The translations under genes were made by a program, and so were the position numbers. The notes beneath the pieces were generated by a model that was not told the DNA's origin, did no database searches, and worked only from the letters and a program-made list of their open reading frames with translations. This document shows, piece by piece, positions 53,985 to 64,000 of a stretch of DNA of 64,000 bases. The number at the start of each line of letters is the position of its first letter. The stretch's first letter is position 1. Source of the DNA: Salinicola halophilus (lineage in GTDB: Bacteria; Pseudomonadota; Gammaproteobacteria; Pseudomonadales; Halomonadaceae). Location: positions 184,924-248,923 of the forward strand of contig NZ_PZJV01000006.1 in the NCBI RefSeq assembly GCF_003206155.1, read 5' to 3'.

Positions 53985-55286
53985 ATGGCTGAACGAGACA
54001 CGACGACGGCGAGCGCCGACCGCTCCCCCGGGTTTGCCAAGAAACTGGCCAATGTCGCCCGCGACTACGGCCCCGGCATCGTGATGGTGCTGACCATGAT
54101 GGGTGCGGGGGACCTCATCACCTCGGCCGTGTCGGGCTCCAACTACGGCTACAACCTGATGTGGCTTTTGGTGCTGTCGCTGATGCTGCGCTTCGTGATC
54201 CTCAACGTCATGGGACGCTTTCAGATCTACAACAGCGAAGGGATGACGATCCTCGAAGGCTACTCACGGATCCACAAGATCTTCCCGGTGTTCTTCGGCA
54301 TCGCGGCGATCTGCATGGGTCACCTGATCACCGCGCAGATGATCAAGGGCTCGGGGATCGCGCTGGCCTGGATGTCGGGGCTCGACTACCCGTTCGTGCT
54401 GTCGATCGTGGTGGTGATCGCAAGCGTCATCCTGATGCGGCGCAATGCCTACTCGAGCGTCGAGAAGATGATGAAGGTGCTGCTCGGCGTACTGACCTTC
54501 TGCTTCATCGGGCTTGCGGTCTACAGCGGCCCCGACCCCGTGGAGATTCTGATCGGCACCGTCGGCTTCGGCTTTCCGGACGACACCGCCGCCTTCGACG
54601 CCTTTCTGGTGGGGATCGCCCTAGTCGGCTCGGTGGCCGGCTCGCTGACCAACCTGATCTATCCCTACTTTCTGGTCGACCGCGGCTGGGTACGCCCGGA
54701 GCACAAACGCATTCAGCGCAACGATCTGCTGTTCAGCTTCGCCGCCGCCATCGTCATCGATCTGGCAATCTGGGTGGTGGGCGCCGAAATTCTGCGGCCC
54801 AACGGCATCGAGGTCACCGACATCGGCGACATCGCCCAGGCGCTGATGCTCTACATGGGCCATCTGGGAGCGTGGATCTTCTATCTGGGGGTGTTCGGCA
54901 TCCTCTACTCGAGCGTGATCGGCACCGCCAACGGCTACGGCAAGATCATCGTCGACAGCTACTATCAGCTCGCCAACCAGGCGGTGAAGAAGACCGACAA
55001 TCTGGACAAGGACCCGAAGGTCTTCTGGATGACGATGTTTCTGCTCTTCACACCGCTGGTGTGGTCGATTCCGGGCGTGACGGGCTTCGTGACGCTGGTG
55101 CTGTTCACCAACGCCCTGAGCATTCTGGCCCTGCCCGCCATCGCCGTGGGCCTTTTGATCATCTCCAACAACAAGGGCTATCTGGCCGACAAGACCAACA
55201 ACATCGTCGAGAACGTCATTCTGGTGGCGACCACGCTGCTGACGCTGTGGGGCTCCTACACGCTGCTGGTGAGCTTCTTCGACTGA
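53985..55286 (+). CDS. Divergent Nramp-family transporter
   Basis: 433 residues, 11-12 membrane helices with a LeuT-like fold. Helix 1 reads GPGIVMVLTMMGAGDLITSAVSG: the position of the canonical metal-binding DPGN is GAGD. Helix 6 reads GSVAGSLTNLIYPYFLVDRGW in place of MPHNLYLHS, so the Asp, Asn and Met metal ligands of classical Nramp are missing. Manganese transport is therefore not assumed. It lies downstream of a DapA-like gene on the same strand. The substrate is unknown. Confidence 0.85.
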   Translation: MAERDTTTASADRSPGFAKKLANVARDYGPGIVMVLTMMGAGDLITSAVSGSNYGYNLMWLLVLSLMLRFVILNVMGRFQIYNSEGMTILEGYSRIHKIFPVFFGIAAICMGHLITAQMIKGSGIALAWMSGLDYPFVLSIVVVIASVILMRRNAYSSVEKMMKVLLGVLTFCFIGLAVYSGPDPVEILIGTVGFGFPDDTAAFDAFLVGIALVGSVAGSLTNLIYPYFLVDRGWVRPEHKRIQRNDLLFSFAAAIVIDLAIWVVGAEILRPNGIEVTDIGDIAQALMLYMGHLGAWIFYLGVFGILYSSVIGTANGYGKIIVDSYYQLANQAVKKTDNLDKDPKVFWMTMFLLFTPLVWSIPGVTGFVTLVLFTNALSILALPAIAVGLLIISNNKGYLADKTNNIVENVILVATTLLTLWGSYTLLVSFFD

Positions 55287-55330
55287 GACGATCGAGGCGA
55301 AACAAGCATGCGGCGACTGCCCCGCGCACA

Positions 55331-55369
55331 ACGACGACGGCCCGCGCTTCTGGCGCGGGCCGTCGTCGT
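55331..55369 (+). terminator. Terminator after the Nramp-family gene
   Basis: Perfect 17-bp stem ACGACGACGGCCCGCGC with a 5-base loop, between two convergent genes, 45 bp after the stop. Confidence 0.75.
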
Positions 55370-55407
55370 TCCCACCGAGTCATCCAGCGATGGGCGGCGT
55401 GCCGGGG

Positions 55408-55956
55408 TCACGACGTCTCTTCCTTCGTCTCGCCGAAGGCGTCCGGATAGCGCCGCCTGGCGCGAATCAGCCGGACGATGGTGATGGCGTTGGTGACGAT
55501 CACCAGCGCCTCGGCGAGGGTGCCGCCCACCGAGCCCGCCAGCAGATGACTGAGCATCCATCCCAGCGCCGCCAGCCCGAGAAAGACGCGCATGGCGATA
55601 CCGTGAAGCAGGAACATGCCCACGGTACCGGTCGCCATCGCCACCAGCGCGGGCAGATCGGCCCAGCCCTGCCAGGTAAGCCAGGCAGCGAGGACGCTCG
55701 CGGCGAGCACCCCCGCCATCACGCCAATGTTGCCGGGGTAGCGACGCGCCAGCGCGATCCGCACGATGACCAGGACAGTGAGCGCCGCGGCGGTCCAGCT
55801 CTGCAGGAACAGAAACTGCAGCGCGAAAGCGACGTTGGCGAGAATCAGATAGGTCATCAGCCGATCGTCGCGCTTGTTGGCGAAGGCGAGCAGGCAGAGT
55901 GCAAACGAGGCAAAACCGAAGCACTGACCGGCAATGGCGCTGAACGTCTCGGGCAC
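55408..55956 (-). CDS. YgjV-family inner-membrane protein
   Basis: 182 residues and about five membrane helices. The N-terminus GQCFGFASFALCLLAFANKRDDRLMTYLILANVAFALQFLFL and the internal VRIALARRYPGN match the YgjV (Imp-YgjV) family. The C-terminus is charged. Function unknown. It lies between the Nramp-family gene, with which it converges, and gyrB. Confidence 0.85.
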   Translation of the reverse strand: MPETFSAIAGQCFGFASFALCLLAFANKRDDRLMTYLILANVAFALQFLFLQSWTAAALTVLVIVRIALARRYPGNIGVMAGVLAASVLAAWLTWQGWADLPALVAMATGTVGMFLLHGIAMRVFLGLAALGWMLSHLLAGSVGGTLAEALVIVTNAITIVRLIRARRRYPDAFGETKEETS

Positions 55957-56062
55957 GGGAGACTCACTGTATCGATGAAGGAGAACCCGGCACGTCGCCG
56001 GCTGCCCAGCATGGACGAAGATTCGGTCGGGTTCGACTCGGGCGGCGAACGACGCTCACAAA

Positions 56063-56086
56063 AAAGGCGGCCCGCAGGCCGCCTTT
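56063..56086 (-). terminator. Rho-independent terminator of gyrB
   Basis: Perfect 10-bp stem AAAGGCGGCC with a CGCA loop; on the minus strand it ends in T6, 20 bases after the gyrB stop. Confidence 0.85.
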
Positions 56087-56105
56087 GGCAGAAAGCCGAG
56101 GAAGA

Positions 56106-58523
<2,418 letters not shown>

Positions 58524-58539
58524 TCACTCCATGGTGAAA

Positions 58540-59625
58540 TCATTCCGGGTGCAGCCGTCCTCTCGAGATGCGCGATGTCGCCACATCCGTGCCTGGCTGC
58601 CAGACGTCGGCCAGCGCCGAGTGATCGACGCTGGTGATGAAGACCTGACAGTCGAGGGTCTCCAGCCAGCGGCAGAAAATCTGTCGGTGTTCGCCGTCGA
58701 GCTCCGCCGGCAGGTCGTCGATCAGGTAGAGGCAGGTGCGTGCGTTCCACTGCTCTAGAAGCCGCCCCTGGGCCAGCTTCAGCGCGCTGACGACCAGCTT
58801 CTGCTGGCCGCGGGAGAGCACCTCGACTGCGGGGTGGCGCCCCAGGCGGATACGCAGATCGGCGCGCTGTGGCCCCTGCTGGGTGAACCCCATCTGGCGG
58901 TCGGTGTCGCGGTTGCCTTCGAAGATATCGAGCAGTTCGCGTTTGCCGTCCCAGCCGCGCGAGTAGCGAAGCGCCAGATCGGGTAGCGGCAGCAGTGCCG
59001 CCAGCGTCTCCTCGAACACCGGCAGAAACCGCGCCATGTACGTCTCTCTCAGCGCGTCGAGCCGCTCGCTCCAGTGCGCCAGTTCCTGCTCCCAGACACG
59101 GATCGACTGGACGTCGATTCTATCATGCCTGAGGAGGGCATTCCGATGTTTCAGCGCCCGCCGGGTGCGCTTCCAGACGTCGAGAAACGCGCTCTCGCCG
59201 TGGAAAACGCCCCAGTCGAGAAACTCGCGCCGCGCCGCGGGTGACCCCTCCAGCAGCCGGAACGCATCCGGATTGATCAGCTGTAGCGGCAGCGCCTCGG
59301 CAAGCTGGGTGATGCGGGCCGCGCGCTCGCCGCCGACACGGATCTCGAGCTCCGGCGTGTCGCGGCGCCGGCGCACGCCGAGCGGTACCGGCGGATCGCC
59401 GGCCAGCCGGCCGAAGAGCGTGAACGCCTCCTCGTCGTGACCGATCACCGACTTGAGCTTCTGGGTGCGAAAGGAGCGCGCCATGCCGAGGAGATGAATT
59501 CCCTCCAGCAGGGAGGTCTTGCCGCTGCCGTTGGCCCCGCTGATGAGATTGATGTGCGGCCCCGGCGTCATCTCGAAAGGCTCGAGATTGCGCAGACCCT
59601 GAAAGCTCAACCGATCAAGCGGCAT
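58540..59625 (-). CDS. recF: DNA replication and repair protein RecF
   Basis: 361 residues. Walker A is ISGANGSGKTSLLEGIHLL (about 28-46), the ABC signature is VLSRGQQKLVVSALKLAQG, and Walker B is CLYLIDDLPAELD. It loads RecA at gapped DNA with RecOR. It lies between dnaN and gyrB, but the gap to dnaN (271 bp) is unusually long for this cluster. Confidence 0.97.
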   Translation of the reverse strand: MPLDRLSFQGLRNLEPFEMTPGPHINLISGANGSGKTSLLEGIHLLGMARSFRTQKLKSVIGHDEEAFTLFGRLAGDPPVPLGVRRRRDTPELEIRVGGERAARITQLAEALPLQLINPDAFRLLEGSPAARREFLDWGVFHGESAFLDVWKRTRRALKHRNALLRHDRIDVQSIRVWEQELAHWSERLDALRETYMARFLPVFEETLAALLPLPDLALRYSRGWDGKRELLDIFEGNRDTDRQMGFTQQGPQRADLRIRLGRHPAVEVLSRGQQKLVVSALKLAQGRLLEQWNARTCLYLIDDLPAELDGEHRQIFCRWLETLDCQVFITSVDHSALADVWQPGTDVATSRISRGRLHPE

Positions 59626-59676
59626 GGGAATCCGGAGGGGGGAAACGTATGAGGTAGCGAGGCGTTACCGCGTCAC

Positions 59677-59788
59677 GGGTAACCGACGAGCGTGATGCAG
59701 CATTCGCACACGACCTCGCCGATACGGAAGAAGCCGGCGAGCGACGAGCGGATCCGCTGCCGCGGGCGGGTAATCGGCGAGAGTGATG
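59677..59788. repeat. Imperfect 21-bp direct repeat in the recF-dnaN gap
   Basis: GGGTAACCGACGAGCGTGATG at 59677 and GGGTAATCGGCGAGAGTGATG at 59768; 18 of 21 bases match, 91 bp apart. The gap 59626-59896 holds no ORF I can support. Confidence 0.6.
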
Positions 59789-59896
59789 AAACGCGCGGCG
59801 CACGCCGCCCGAAAAGCGAGGCATAACAGTGAGGTCAGGCGAGCTTGACGGGCGGCGTGCAACAACGCGATTCGCGCTCGCAGCCATTACCGGTGA

Positions 59897-61000
59897 TCAA
59901 AGGCGCATCGGCATGACGACATACCGCGCATCCCCACCGCCCGGCTCTTCCATCAGCGCTGAGCTGTTGGAGTCGGAAAGCGTCATCTGCATGCGATCGG
60001 CGTCGAGCACGTTGAGCACGTCGATCAGGTAGCCGACGTTGAACCCGATCTCGAGCGAGTCGCCGTCGTATTCGATCCCGACGTTCTCTTCGGCCTCTTC
60101 CTGCTCGGGGTTGTTGGCCATCACCTTGAGGTTCTCCGTCTCCAGGTGAAGCCGCACGCCGCGATACTTCTCGTTGGAGAGAATCGCCGTACGCGAGAGG
60201 ATCTGACGCAGCTCCTGACGCTCGGCGATGAAGGTCTTGTCGCCGCCCTTGGGAATCACGCGGTCGTAGTCCGGGAACTTGCCGTCGACCAGCTTGGAGG
60301 TAAAGGTGAACTCGCCGGTGTGAGCACGCACGTGGTTGGCGCCGAGTGACAGCTCGACCGGCTCGTCGCTGCCGTCGAGCAGACGTCCGAGCTCGAGCAC
60401 GCCCTTGCGCGGAATGATCAGCTTGCGATGAGTCTCGAGCTCGATCTCTGCGCTGCGCTCACAGACCGCCAGGCGGTGGCCGTCGGTCGCCACGGTCCGC
60501 ACGATGTGGTTGCCCAGCTCCAGCAGCATGCCGTTCAGGTAGTAGCGCACGTCCTGCTGCGCCATGGCGAACGACGTCGCATCGATCAGGTACTTGAGCG
60601 TCCCGCGGGGCAGCGACAGATTGGTGTCGTTCTGGCCGTCCTCGATGTTGGGAAACTCCGCTACCGGCAGCGTGGAGAGCGTGAAACGCGAGCGCCCGGC
60701 GCGCAGCACGACCCGTGCATCCTCGAGGGTGAAGGTGATCTCGGACTGGTCCGGCAGCGACTTGCAGATATCCATCAGCTTGCGCGCCGGCACCGTCACC
60801 GAGCCCGGCTCGTCGACCAGCGACGGCACCGCCCGGCCGATGAGCTCCACCTCCAGGTCGGTACCCGTCAGCGATACGCTGTCGTTGTGGACTTCGATGA
60901 GCACGTTGGAGAGAACCGGCAGCGTCTGACGCCGCTCGACGACCCCGGCGACCAGGGAGAGCGGGCGCAGCAGGGCTTCGCGGGAGATGGAAAATTTCAT
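59897..61000 (-). CDS. dnaN: DNA polymerase III beta sliding clamp
   Basis: 367 residues, E. coli 366. MKFSISREALLRPLSLVAGVVERRQTLPVLSNVLIEV is the first clamp domain and the C-terminus ends MPMRL, as in beta clamps (PMRL). The three topologically similar domains are about 120 residues each. GGAG precedes the ATG. It lies 142 bp after dnaA on the same strand. Confidence 0.98.
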   Translation of the reverse strand: MKFSISREALLRPLSLVAGVVERRQTLPVLSNVLIEVHNDSVSLTGTDLEVELIGRAVPSLVDEPGSVTVPARKLMDICKSLPDQSEITFTLEDARVVLRAGRSRFTLSTLPVAEFPNIEDGQNDTNLSLPRGTLKYLIDATSFAMAQQDVRYYLNGMLLELGNHIVRTVATDGHRLAVCERSAEIELETHRKLIIPRKGVLELGRLLDGSDEPVELSLGANHVRAHTGEFTFTSKLVDGKFPDYDRVIPKGGDKTFIAERQELRQILSRTAILSNEKYRGVRLHLETENLKVMANNPEQEEAEENVGIEYDGDSLEIGFNVGYLIDVLNVLDADRMQMTLSDSNSSALMEEPGGGDARYVVMPMRL

Positions 61001-61142
61001 TGGAGCTCCACTAGAGATGTCGATCCGGCGTCAGGTGGATTCGATACCGAGACGTTCGATGATTGTTGGTCGGTGCGATTGGAACCATTCTTGCCCCGCC
61101 GTGCCCGGGCCGCAATCCCCGCGCGGCGAGTCGATGGTGCGC

Positions 61143-62630
61143 TCAGCTGGTCAAAAGCCGCATGAGATTCTTGTAATCTTCACGGATGTCCGCGCTCTCT
61201 TCCTTGAGCGAGACGACCTTGCGGCAGGCATGCAGCACCGTGGTGTGGTCGCGGCCACCGAAGGCGTCGCCGATCTCGGGCAGACTGTGATTGGTCAGCT
61301 CCTTGGCCAGCGCCATGGCGACCTGACGCGGACGCGCCACTGAGCGCGAGCGGCGCTTGGAGAGCAGATCGGCCAGCTTGATCTTGTAGTACTCCGCGAC
61401 GGTGCGCTGAATGTTCTCGATTCCCACCTGCTTGTCCTGCAGGGCGAGCAGATCCTTGAGCGATTCGCGGATGAAGTCCTGGGTGATCGGCTTGCCCATG
61501 AAGTGGGAGTCGGCGATCACCTTTTTCAATGCCCCTTCGAGTTCGCGCACGTTGGAGCGGATCTTCTGGGCGATGAAGAACGCCGCATCGTGAGGCAGGT
61601 CGACCTTGGCCTGATCCGCTTTCTTCATCAGGATCGCCACGCGCGTCTCGAGTTCCGGCGGCTCGATCGCCACCGTCAGACCCCAGCCAAAGCGCGACTT
61701 CAGGCGCTCCTCGACGCCGCTGATCTCCTTCGGATAGCGGTCCGAGGTCAGAATCATCTGCTGGCCGCCCTCGAGCAGGGCGTTGAAAGTGTGAAAGAAC
61801 TCCTCCTGAGAGCGCTCCTTGCCGGCGAAGAACTGAATGTCATCGATCAGCAGCGCATCGACGCTGCGGTAGAAGCGCTTGAAGTCGTTGATGGCATTGA
61901 GCTGCAGTGCCTTGACCATGTCGGCGACGAAGCGCTCGGAGTGCAGATAGACCACCTTGGCGTTGTCGCGCATCCCCGCGAGGTGGTTACCCACTGCATG
62001 CATCAGGTGGGTCTTACCCAGCCCCACGCCGCCATAGAGGAACAGCGGATTGTAGGCGCCGCCGGGGTTCTCGGAGACTTGACGCGAGGCCGCCCGGGCC
62101 AACTGGTTCGACTTGCCTTCGACGAAGGTCTCGAAGGTAAAGTTGGGGTTGAGCCCGCTGCCGTGCTTCAGACTCCCTTCGACCTGGACCTGACGCTCAC
62201 GGTTACCGCGCCGGCTGGGTTCCTCCCGCGCTGGCGCCTGTTCGCGCGCACGGTCCTCTTCGCGATTGTCACTCGCGCTCGAAGAGCGGGACGTCGTCTG
62301 CACGCTGGGAGCGGCAGGCTGACTCGGTGTCGGTGCCGACACCGGCGCCCCCAGTCCGCGCGCCGAAACCGCCCCCGTGCCGCGACTACCCACTACCAGA
62401 CGCACTTTCGGCGGCTTGCTGGAAGGGGAAACTTCCCGCAGCAGTTCGTTGATGCGCTTCAAGTACTTGTCGCTGACCCAGTCGCGCACGAAGCGATTGG
62501 GCGCCAGCAGGCAGAGCTCGTCCGACGGATCGTCCTCCGCCTGCAGCGGACGAATCCAGGTGTTGAACTGCTGCGAGCTCAACTCATCCTGCAGCGCATT
62601 GAGACATTGTTGCCAGAGAGCGACCGACAC
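61143..62630 (-). CDS. dnaA: Chromosomal replication initiator DnaA
   Basis: 495 residues (E. coli 467); the extra length is in the linker domain II (about 85-155), rich in Ser, Pro, Arg and Glu. Domain I begins [29 protein letters not shown]. Walker A is [19 protein letters not shown] and Walker B is [13 protein letters not shown]. The domain IV signature [40 protein letters not shown] binds DnaA boxes. The start is a GTG with GAGGT upstream. Three perfect DnaA boxes lie in the following origin, two within 110 bp of the start. Confidence 0.98.
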   Translation of the reverse strand: MSVALWQQCLNALQDELSSQQFNTWIRPLQAEDDPSDELCLLAPNRFVRDWVSDKYLKRINELLREVSPSSKPPKVRLVVGSRGTGAVSARGLGAPVSAPTPSQPAAPSVQTTSRSSSASDNREEDRAREQAPAREEPSRRGNRERQVQVEGSLKHGSGLNPNFTFETFVEGKSNQLARAASRQVSENPGGAYNPLFLYGGVGLGKTHLMHAVGNHLAGMRDNAKVVYLHSERFVADMVKALQLNAINDFKRFYRSVDALLIDDIQFFAGKERSQEEFFHTFNALLEGGQQMILTSDRYPKEISGVEERLKSRFGWGLTVAIEPPELETRVAILMKKADQAKVDLPHDAAFFIAQKIRSNVRELEGALKKVIADSHFMGKPITQDFIRESLKDLLALQDKQVGIENIQRTVAEYYKIKLADLLSKRRSRSVARPRQVAMALAKELTNHSLPEIGDAFGGRDHTTVLHACRKVVSLKEESADIREDYKNLMRLLTS

Positions 62631-62695
62631 GCGACCTCACGAGAATTTGAAGAGTTGGGAAAATCGGGGTGGCATTGTAGCGCTCAGCGCTCAGG

Positions 62696-62704
62696 TTATC
62701 CACA
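62696..62704 (+). promoter_or_regulatory. DnaA box, perfect
   Basis: TTATCCACA, 66 bp from the dnaA start; may also serve dnaA autoregulation. Confidence 0.85.
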
Positions 62705-62726
62705 CGAGGTAAGCGAGAAGTCGTCC

Positions 62727-62735
62727 TGTGGATAA
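62727..62735 (-). promoter_or_regulatory. DnaA box, perfect
   Basis: TGTGGATAA on the plus strand (TTATCCACA on minus), inverted with respect to the box at 62696. Confidence 0.85.
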
Positions 62736-63127
62736 CCTAGTGGCAAGCGGTAGAAGCCGCGGGGACAACTTCTCTCAATGTCGATCACCGCTCATCATCG
62801 AAACGCCCACAGGACACAGCCATCCACGCTTGATTCACCGTTATCCAGCAGGTTATGCACACATCATAAATAGCCGTATGTTTTTGAATTTTTTGGGTTA
62901 AGTGGAGTTAACCACAAATTGTGTCCCCACTTTTAACCACATGGTGCGATTGACAAAATTATTCTGGTACCCATCCCCACCCGAGCCAGTGACCGACTCC
63001 CGGGTGGAAAACGCGACGCCGCAGCGGCGCGAAAGCCGCGCCAAGAGCCGAATGGCGCCGACTGCGTCGATCCGATATTGCCCACAATTTTGCCCACAGG
63101 CTGGCGCGAAATTCACATCAAAAGGGG

Positions 63128-63136
63128 TGTGGATAA
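63128..63136 (-). promoter_or_regulatory. DnaA box, perfect, in a small palindrome
   Basis: TGTGGATAA, overlapping the forward near-box TAATCCACA to give the palindrome-like TGTGGATAATCCACA. Confidence 0.85.
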
Positions 63137-63314
63137 TCCACAGAAAAATTGCACCGCTTCCCAGGATTCTCTAGAATTCCCGCTCTTGAGCCGAGCGAGC
63201 CCGGTCCCTGCGAACCCATCGGGCGTGCCGTTTCGAACCCGTTTTGCTTTCTAGTCAGTCACTTGCACGGCTAGTCAGCGGCATTAACACGCAACCAATT
63301 GGGAATCAGCCACC

Positions 63315-63449
63315 ATGAAACGTACTTTTCAGCCGAGCGTTCTGAAGCGTAAGCGCAATCACGGTTTCCGCGCACGCATGGCCACCAAGAACGGCCGTCA
63401 GGTCCTCAACCGTCGTCGTGCCAAAGGCCGCAAGCGTCTCAGCGCCTGA
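63315..63449 (+). CDS. rpmH: 50S ribosomal protein L34
   Basis: 44 residues, [19 protein letters not shown] then [25 protein letters not shown]: the universal L34 sequence, highly basic. It lies between oriC and rnpA, as in nearly all bacteria. It is 12 bp from rnpA and surely co-transcribed. Confidence 0.99.
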   Translation: MKRTFQPSVLKRKRNHGFRARMATKNGRQVLNRRRAKGRKRLSA

Positions 63450-63460
63450 TCGGACCTCGG

Positions 63461-63817
63461 GTGTTCGATCAAGGTTTTCCCCGGCAGCTGCGACTGCTGA
63501 ATGCCGGGGACTACAAGCACGTTTTCGACCACGCTCCCTTCAAGGTCCACGGTAAAGGAATGCTGGCGTTGGCTCGTCCCAACACACTGGGCCATCCGCG
63601 GATCGGGTTGATCTTCAGCAAGAAGAACGTGCGGCGTGCCGTCGACCGTAATCGTCTCAAGCGTCTCGTCCGCGAATCCATCCGGCATCGTCAGCATCAG
63701 CTGCCCGGCGTGGACATCGTCTTGCTTGCGCGACGTGGAGTGAACGAGCTGGATAACGCCACCGTCTCTCGCCAGCTCCATGGCATGTGGCGGCGGCTGG
63801 AGAAGTCCGCTCGCTAG
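63461..63817 (+). CDS. rnpA: Ribonuclease P protein component
   Basis: 118 residues. The RNA-binding signature RNR is in RRAVDRNRLKRLVRESIRHRQHQLPGVDIVLLAR, and the N-terminal RQLRLLNAGDYKHVF is typical. The start is a GTG at 63461. It follows rpmH. Confidence 0.97.
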   Translation: MFDQGFPRQLRLLNAGDYKHVFDHAPFKVHGKGMLALARPNTLGHPRIGLIFSKKNVRRAVDRNRLKRLVRESIRHRQHQLPGVDIVLLARRGVNELDNATVSRQLHGMWRRLEKSAR

Positions 63818-63947
63818 ACGCGGCTCGTCGCTCTCGACCTGATCGGACATCCCCGCGCCCACGGCCGGGGAGTTTCGGTGTCCACCACCGGACCACCGCC
63901 GATGCCCGGCGCCCATCGACCCATTCCTTTACCGGGCAGACCCTTCT

Positions 63948-64000
63948 ATGGATTTCAAACGACTCCTATTCGTGATTCCGCTGGCGTTACTCGCCTATCT
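63948..64000 (+). CDS. yidC: Membrane protein insertase YidC (partial, first 17 codons)
   Basis: MDFKRLLFVIPLALLAY at the right edge: a hydrophobic first helix with a short cytoplasmic N-terminus, as in YidC. It lies 130 bp after rnpA. The usual small gene yidD between rnpA and yidC is not present in the gap. Confidence 0.8.
   Translation, partial: MDFKRLLFVIPLALLAY

Larger units (their letters stand above)
62631..63314. other. oriC: Replication origin (oriC) region between dnaA and rpmH
   Basis: 684 bp without a gene. It holds perfect DnaA boxes at 62696-62704, 62727-62735 and 63128-63136, and one-mismatch boxes TTATGCACA (62853), TTAACCACA (62908), TTAACCACA (62933) and TAATCCACA (63134). 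An AT-rich stretch at about 62862-62945 is the probable unwinding element. The position dnaA-oriC-rpmH is that of Pseudomonas-type origins. Confidence 0.88.

Noticed and set aside
59615-59887. 90- and 66-codon minus-strand ORFs in the recF-dnaN gap
   Set aside because: Low-complexity Ala/Arg translations, no ribosome binding site, and overlap with the recF start; more likely non-coding.
62902-63174. 90-codon ORF in oriC
   Set aside because: It overlaps DnaA boxes and AT-rich origin DNA, has no Shine-Dalgarno and no recognisable protein features.

Overview
The window is chromosomal DNA from a high-GC gammaproteobacterium. The gene content and order fit Halomonadaceae (Halomonas, Salinicola, Kushneria or relatives); this is an inference from synteny and protein motifs, not a database match. 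The right end carries the replication origin region gyrB-recF-dnaN-dnaA / oriC / rpmH-rnpA-yidC. No tRNA, rRNA, prophage, insertion sequence or CRISPR array was seen. Almost all of the window is coding; the only gene-free stretch over 300 bases is oriC.

Layout. (1) 0-7 kb: the conserved block ubiH-pepP-ygfB / zapA - 6S RNA - 5-formyl-THF cyclo-ligase, a 31-residue membrane ORF with a good promoter, ilvA, and divergent rpiA. (2) 7-10.3 kb: a CBS-pair protein, a GFA-type zinc protein, D-lactate dehydrogenase and a histone-deacetylase-fold amidohydrolase. (3) 10.2-29.8 kb: a large lipopolysaccharide core cluster with waaA, hldE, two GT9 heptosyltransferases, hldD, Kdo kinase, several GT4, GT2 and GT-A transferases, a PbgA/YejM-like protein, an OpgB-like phosphoglycerol transferase, ddlA and a ParB/Srx-like unknown. 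(4) 29.9-39.8 kb: glyQS, a glycosyltransferase, a LysR/PRISE-reductase pair, gmhB, AsmA and a small coiled-coil protein. Six copies of the palindrome TGTTTCACGTGAAACA or one-mismatch variants lie in the gaps between these genes; this is the ParB binding site parS. (5) 40-52.7 kb: an aldehyde dehydrogenase, a threonine-dehydratase-like enzyme, an ElaA-type acetyltransferase, a GABA-type module (gabT, permease, MocR regulator) and a GtsABCD-like glucose ABC transporter. (6) 52.9-56 kb: a DapA-superfamily protein, an atypical Nramp-family transporter and YgjV. (7) 56.1-64 kb: the origin region.

How the genes work together: hldE, gmhB and hldD build ADP-heptose, waaA and the Kdo kinase make the phosphorylated Kdo stub, and the GT9 and other transferases extend the core. 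The parS cluster, 23-30 kb from oriC, would be the centromere read by ParB; parA and parB are expected beyond the right edge after yidC-mnmE-mnmG-rsmG. A second striking trait is a set of short perfect-period tandem arrays (periods 7, 12, 14, 15, 16, 16 and about 28), each with a different unit and each confined to an intergenic leader or trailer. The clearest are nine 14-bp units at 25367-25492 and five 16-bp units at 16587-16666, both in the lipopolysaccharide cluster.
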